A stretch of 55,352 bases of DNA, taken from assembly GCA_021158405.1 (NCBI GenBank), contig JAGGUP010000059.1, positions 1 to 55,352 of the forward strand. The letters run 5' to 3'. Below are positions 52,070 to 55,352 of this stretch, piece after piece. Under the pieces are notes generated by a model, which saw only the letters and a program-made list of their open reading frames with translations, was not told the DNA's origin and did not search any database. Within the stretch, counting starts at the first letter, position 1, and each line of letters begins with the position of its first letter. Source of the DNA: Bacteroidales bacterium (GTDB taxonomy: Bacteria > Bacteroidota > Bacteroidia > Bacteroidales > UBA12170). The translations under genes and the position numbers were made by a program.

Positions 52070-53677
52070 GTGTATCGCATAAAGTCACAAATAGATATAA
52101 AATCAGAAAGTTTTCAAGCAAACAAAAAGGCATATCAAAGTCTGTTGGAAACATTTCGCGAAAGAACAGCTTCTGTAATTGAAAGAGGAAGTGATAGAGC
52201 AGTGCTAAAACATAAGGAACGTGGTAAGCTTTTGGCTCGGGAAAGAATTGATTTATTGGTTGATATAAACACTCCATTTATGGAGTTGTCGACTCTTGGA
52301 GCGTTTGATAAGTACGAAAATAAGTTTCCATCAGCCGGTATTATTACAGGAATAGGAGTCGTTCAAGGGAAAGAAACAATAATCATTGCCAATGATGCCA
52401 CCGTAAAAGGGGGAACTTATATTAAGGAAACCATTCGCAAACATGTTAGGGCGCAAGAAATTGCTATGGACAATCATTTACCTTGCGTTTATATGGTAGA
52501 TTCTGGAGGTGCTTTTCTACCTGACCAAGCAAATGTTTTTCCTGATCGTTTTGATTTTGGTCGATTTTTTTACAATCAGGCTAGGATGTCTGCCGTTGGA
52601 ATTCCTCAAATTTCCATCGTGATGGGAAGTTGTACTGCTGGCGGAGCTTATGTTCCTGCTATGAGTGATGAAACAATTATTGTAAAAGAACAAGGCACTA
52701 TTTTTATTGGAGGACCTCCTTTGGTAAAAGCTGCAACGGGAGAGGAAGTTACAGCCGAAGAACTTGGAGGCGCTGATGTGCATACGAGTATTTCTGGTGT
52801 TGCTGATCATTTTGCAGAAGATGATCGGCATGCGATTTCCATTTGTCGCAATATTTTTGAAACACTGGAAAATAAAGAAAAGCAAAAGATTGATATCGTT
52901 CCTATTGAGGAGCCTTATTACGATCCAAAAGAATTATATGGAATTGCGCAGGTTGATTTAAAAAAAGCGGTGGATGCAAGAGAAATCATTGCCCGCATTG
53001 TTGATGGTAGTCGTTTTCAGGAATTTAAAGCACGTTATGCACCTACAATAATTACTGGCTTTGCACATATTATGGGATTTCCTGTCGGGATTCTGGCCAA
53101 TAATGGAGTTTTATTCTCTGAAACGGCACTGAAAGGAGCTCATTTTATAGAGCTCTGTACAAGCAGAAATATCCCGATTATTTTCTTGCAAAATATTACG
53201 GGTTTTATTGTTGGAAAAGAATATGAACATAAAGGAATAGCACGCGATGGAGCTAAATTAGTACACGCTGTGGCTAATGCGAATGTTCCTAAATTTACAG
53301 TAGTTATTGGTGGCTCTTTTGGAGCCGGCAATTATGCTATGGCTGGTCGTGCTTACGATCCTCGCTTATTGTTTATGTGGCCTAACGCAAAAATTTCGGT
53401 CATGGGTGGTGAACAAGCTTCCGATGTTTTGATTCAAGTGAAAAAAGACCAACTTCAAGCGCGTGGAGAAAAAATGCCGCAAGAAGATATTGATAAGCTT
53501 AAGAAATCCATTTTGGAAAAATACGAAACAGAAGGTTCCGCCTATTACAGCACAGCTCGTATGTGGGATGATGGAATAATTGATCCCGTAGATACACGGA
53601 AAGTATTGGCGATGGGAATCGCAATGTCTTTAAGCAAGAAATGGGACGAAACAAAATACGGTATTTTTAGGATGTAA
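52070..53677 (+). CDS. mccB: Methylcrotonyl-CoA carboxylase, beta (carboxyltransferase) subunit
   Basis: Transfers carboxyl from biotin to an acyl-CoA; by sequence the acyl-CoA is most likely 3-methylcrotonyl-CoA of leucine breakdown. The protein has 535 residues. MCC-type signatures are DSGGAFLPDQANVFPDR and SCTAGGAYVPAMSDE, with GTIFIGGPPLVKAATGEEVT and the C-terminal GSFGAGNYAMAGRAYDPRLL. Propionyl-CoA carboxylases differ in the first of these. The best start is a GTG at 52070 (MYRIKSQIDIKSESFQ), since no ATG occurs before conserved sequence. The methylglutaconyl-CoA hydratase gene follows. The biotin-carrying alpha subunit is not in the window. Confidence 0.9.
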   Translation: MYRIKSQIDIKSESFQANKKAYQSLLETFRERTASVIERGSDRAVLKHKERGKLLARERIDLLVDINTPFMELSTLGAFDKYENKFPSAGIITGIGVVQGKETIIIANDATVKGGTYIKETIRKHVRAQEIAMDNHLPCVYMVDSGGAFLPDQANVFPDRFDFGRFFYNQARMSAVGIPQISIVMGSCTAGGAYVPAMSDETIIVKEQGTIFIGGPPLVKAATGEEVTAEELGGADVHTSISGVADHFAEDDRHAISICRNIFETLENKEKQKIDIVPIEEPYYDPKELYGIAQVDLKKAVDAREIIARIVDGSRFQEFKARYAPTIITGFAHIMGFPVGILANNGVLFSETALKGAHFIELCTSRNIPIIFLQNITGFIVGKEYEHKGIARDGAKLVHAVANANVPKFTVVIGGSFGAGNYAMAGRAYDPRLLFMWPNAKISVMGGEQASDVLIQVKKDQLQARGEKMPQEDIDKLKKSILEKYETEGSAYYSTARMWDDGIIDPVDTRKVLAMGIAMSLSKKWDETKYGIFRM

Positions 53678-53684
53678 TTCTTTG

Positions 53685-53740
53685 TGTCTTGGCGTCTTAG
53701 CGTAATGTTTTTTCTCGCAAAGCCGCAGAGTCGCAAAGTT
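53685..53740. repeat. Diverged copy of the TTAGCG/CGCAAAG intergenic inverted repeat
   Basis: TTGTGTCTTGGCGTCTTAGCG, then a T-rich centre, then GCAAAGCCGCAGAGTCGCAAAG: two arms that are roughly complementary. It belongs to the same general type as the repeats around 54580-55352 but has a different arm sequence. Confidence 0.5.
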
Positions 53741-53769
53741 TTTTTGATGCATTTGCTAAGAAAAAGAAT

Positions 53770-54558
53770 ATGAAGAAATTTGAAACAATAGAGCTAGATA
53801 TAAAAAATGAAGTCGGAACTATTTGGCTCAACCGACCTGAAATTCACAATGCTTTTAACGAAGTAATGATTGCTGAGCTTATCGAAATGTTTAAAGAAAT
53901 TAAAACGATGGATGAGGTTAGAATCGTAATTCTTCGTGGAAAAGGAAAATCATTTTGTGCCGGAGCCGATCTGAATTGGATGCGTAATGTAGCCAAGTAT
54001 TCTTACGAAGATAATTATGCCGAGAGTTTGAATCTTTCCAATTGTTTCTACGAAATATATACTTGCCCAAAACCAACAATTGCAATAGTTCATGGTGCTG
54101 CCATTGGAGGCGCAAATGGTTTATTGGCTGCTTGTGATTTTGCTTATGCCGATGAAAATACAATATTCTCCTTAAGCGAAGTAAAAATTGGTATTGTGCC
54201 AGCTTGTATTTCGCCTTATGTTACCAAGCGTGTTGGTGAATATGGTTCTAAAGAATTGATGCTAACCGGGAAACGTTTTAAGGGGGAAGTAGCAGCTTAT
54301 CATCGTTTGGTAAATAAATCTTTATCAGCTGAAAAATTAGAAGGATATCTGGAAGAGGTAATTGGCCTATTGAAAACGAGCGGTCCAAAAGCAATGAGTC
54401 ATTGTAAGAATTTAATCTATGATATTTCAAATAAACTCACTTTGCAAGAAGCTATTGGATATACCGCTAAAATGATAGCCGATATTCGGGCTTCGGAAGA
54501 AGGCCAAGAAGGAATGGCTGCCTTTTTAGAAAAACGTAAACCTAACTGGGTAGAGTAA
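53770..54558 (+). CDS. Methylglutaconyl-CoA hydratase (enoyl-CoA hydratase family)
   Basis: A 262-residue crotonase-fold protein. The oxyanion-hole segments are RGKGKSFCAGADLNWMRN and VHGAAIGGANGLLAACD. SEVKIGIVPACISPYV carries the catalytic Glu region and the PAxISPYV form typical of methylglutaconyl-CoA hydratases. It would convert 3-methylglutaconyl-CoA, the product of MCC, to HMG-CoA, the substrate of the lyase at 3430-4302. It lies 92 bp after mccB with a repeat in between, so co-transcription is likely but not certain. A general enoyl-CoA hydratase is the alternative. Confidence 0.85.
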   Translation: MKKFETIELDIKNEVGTIWLNRPEIHNAFNEVMIAELIEMFKEIKTMDEVRIVILRGKGKSFCAGADLNWMRNVAKYSYEDNYAESLNLSNCFYEIYTCPKPTIAIVHGAAIGGANGLLAACDFAYADENTIFSLSEVKIGIVPACISPYVTKRVGEYGSKELMLTGKRFKGEVAAYHRLVNKSLSAEKLEGYLEEVIGLLKTSGPKAMSHCKNLIYDISNKLTLQEAIGYTAKMIADIRASEEGQEGMAAFLEKRKPNWVE

Positions 54559-54579
54559 TGATTTGTTATTTTTGAAAAT

Positions 54580-54614
54580 ATAAAAAACCACAGAGACACG
54601 GAGACACAAAGAAA
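54580..54614. repeat. CACAGAGACAC intergenic repeat, half copy
   Basis: AACCACAGAGACACGGAGAC and then ACAAAG, just after the hydratase stop. It is one arm of the palindromic unit seen complete at 54640-54690. Confidence 0.6.
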
Positions 54615-54639
54615 AAATAAAAGCAAATAGGAGAATAAT

Positions 54640-54690
54640 AACTTTGTGACTTAGTGCCTTCGTGGTGAAAAAAACCACAGAGACATAGAA
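54640..54690. repeat. CTTAGTGCC/CACAGAGAC palindromic repeat
   Basis: ACTTTGTGACTTAGTGCCTT, CGTGGTG, an A-rich centre, then ACCACAGAGACATAG. The arms pair imperfectly around the CGTGGT/ACCAC core. It lies directly in front of the GxxExxY gene. Confidence 0.65.
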
Positions 54691-54709
54691 AAAAAAGAAA
54701 AATAATCAA

Positions 54710-55099
54710 ATGACAAAGGAACAGTATAACAAACTATCGAAGCAAATTCTAGATGCCTCTTTAACGGTTCATAAAGAAATGGGACCTGGTTTGCTAGAAT
54801 CTGTTTATGAGTCTTGTTTGTTTCAAGAACTTTCTTTAAGAAATATTGAGGTAAAATCTCAGGTATTTTTGCCCTTACATTATAAGGGAGTTGAGCTGAA
54901 TAAAGATTTTAGAATTGATATGTTGGTTGAGAATGAAATTATAATTGAACTGAAAGCTGTAGATACTATTTTGCCAGTTCACGAAGCTCAGATCATTTCA
55001 TATTTAAAATTAGCTGATAAGAAACTGGGTTTTCTGATAAATTTTAATGTTCCATTAATCAAAGATGGATTTAGGAGATTTATAAATGGATATTTTTAA
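54710..55099 (+). CDS. GxxExxY protein, PD-(D/E)XK nuclease fold
   Basis: A 129-residue single-domain protein. The name-giving motif is G27-L-L-E30-S-V-Y33 (KEMGPGLLESVYESCL). The nuclease-like core is D70 in DFRIDMLVE and E80-L-K82 in IIIELKAVD, followed by HEAQIISYLKLADKKLGFLI. All acidic and Lys positions of the PD-(D/E)XK core are kept, so it may bind or cut nucleic acid. The family is widespread and its role is not settled. The gene lies entirely within an array of CACAGAGAC/CTTAGTGCC repeats, one copy ending just before its start and another beginning just after its stop. Confidence 0.88.
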   Translation: MTKEQYNKLSKQILDASLTVHKEMGPGLLESVYESCLFQELSLRNIEVKSQVFLPLHYKGVELNKDFRIDMLVENEIIIELKAVDTILPVHEAQIISYLKLADKKLGFLINFNVPLIKDGFRRFINGYF

Positions 55100-55103
55100 T
55101 TAT

Positions 55104-55152
55104 AACTTAGTGCCTTCGTGGTAAAAAATCACAGAGACACGGAGACACAAAG
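55104..55152. repeat. CTTAGTGCC/CACAGAGAC palindromic repeat
   Basis: AACTTAGTGCCTTCGTGGTA, an A-rich centre, then TCACAGAGACACGGAGACAC and AAAG. It begins 5 bases after the GxxExxY stop and leads into the tandem repeat. Confidence 0.7.
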
Positions 55153-55352
55153 CAAAAATGGAAAAAGAATACTGAAGAGTAATAAGAAATAAAAAACAAC
55201 AACAATAAACTTCGTGTCTTAGTGCCTTCGTGGTAAAAAACCACAGAGTCACAGAGACACAAAGCAAAAATGGAAAAAGAATACTGAAGAGTAATAAGAA
55301 ATAAAAAACAACAACAATAAACTTCGTGTCTTAGTGCCTTCGTGGTAAAAAA
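55151..55352. repeat. 112-bp tandem direct repeat running off the right edge
   Basis: A unit starting AGCAAAAATGGAAAAAGAAT at 55151 begins again at 55263, a period of 112 bp. The second copy is identical over the 90 bases visible. Each unit holds an AT-rich spacer and one CTTCGTGTCTTAGTGCC...CACAGAG palindrome. The array may continue past the window. Confidence 0.9.

Noticed and set aside
1-55352. tRNA, rRNA, tmRNA and CRISPR arrays
   Set aside because: No TTCGAnTC-type T-arm with flanking clover stems, no rRNA-like stretch and no regular repeat-spacer array was seen on either strand; the 112-bp tandem at the right end has identical spacers and is not a CRISPR.

Overview
The window is AT-rich chromosomal DNA from a member of the Bacteroidota. 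Four things point there. Promoter -7 boxes of the TAnnTTTG type precede many genes, and Shine-Dalgarno sequences are nearly absent. Bacteroidota-specific families occur (DUF4783, DUF5683, DUF4252, Porin_10, PUR/DUF3276, OMP_b-brl). The gene order parA-parB-DUF5683-dapB-lepB is typical of the phylum. Leucine-catabolism genes suggest a free-living, respiring organism, but genus or family cannot be fixed by reading alone.

Layout. 1-2860: a CDS cut by the left edge, a DHA2-type MFS exporter, a 162-bp inverted-repeat element and a small Cys protein. 2865-7882 (minus): smpB, HMG-CoA lyase, a prohibitin-like protein, then gmhA-gmhB-sodium symporter. 8073-12941 (plus): a secreted protein of unknown function, a transglutaminase-like protein, prfA and pyrF. 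12986-16532 (minus): hldD, then the dapD-glycosyltransferase-tsaC operon. 16679-20346 (plus): ruvX-def and a TPR/caspase-fold protein whose catalytic His is replaced. 20594-23180 (minus): porin and rlmH. 23366-25513 (plus): DUF4783-nadC-yihY. 25822-29938 (minus): OmpA-TPR protein, TrmH-type methyltransferase and a DHOD-like protein. 30150-31763 (plus): pyrG. 31823-40836 (minus): lolA, ftsK, cyclophilin, lepB, dapB, DUF5683, parB, parA and PUR. 40994-45270 (plus): nusB, thrS, infC, rpmI, rplT. 45511-50052: a divergent outer-membrane receptor and an ECF sigma/anti-sigma/DUF4252 x2 operon. 50053-55352: accessory stretch with a broken RAYT transposase, MBL hydrolase, methylcrotonyl-CoA carboxylase beta, methylglutaconyl-CoA hydratase, a GxxExxY nuclease-fold gene and dense repeats.

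How the genes work together. gmhA, gmhB and hldD are three of the four steps to ADP-L-glycero-D-manno-heptose for LPS. mccB, the hydratase and the distant HMG-CoA lyase fit the lower leucine pathway. dapB and dapD serve lysine/diaminopimelate synthesis. thrS-infC-rpmI-rplT is a classic translation cluster, and infC appears to start at AUA behind a rare strong Shine-Dalgarno. The most system-like locus is the sigma operon: both sides of its 157-bp divergent intergenic region carry the same GTAATA-N13-GTCGTCTT motif, each pointing at its own gene. This is what an autoregulated ECF regulon that includes the receptor would look like. No rRNA, tRNA, CRISPR array or prophage was seen.
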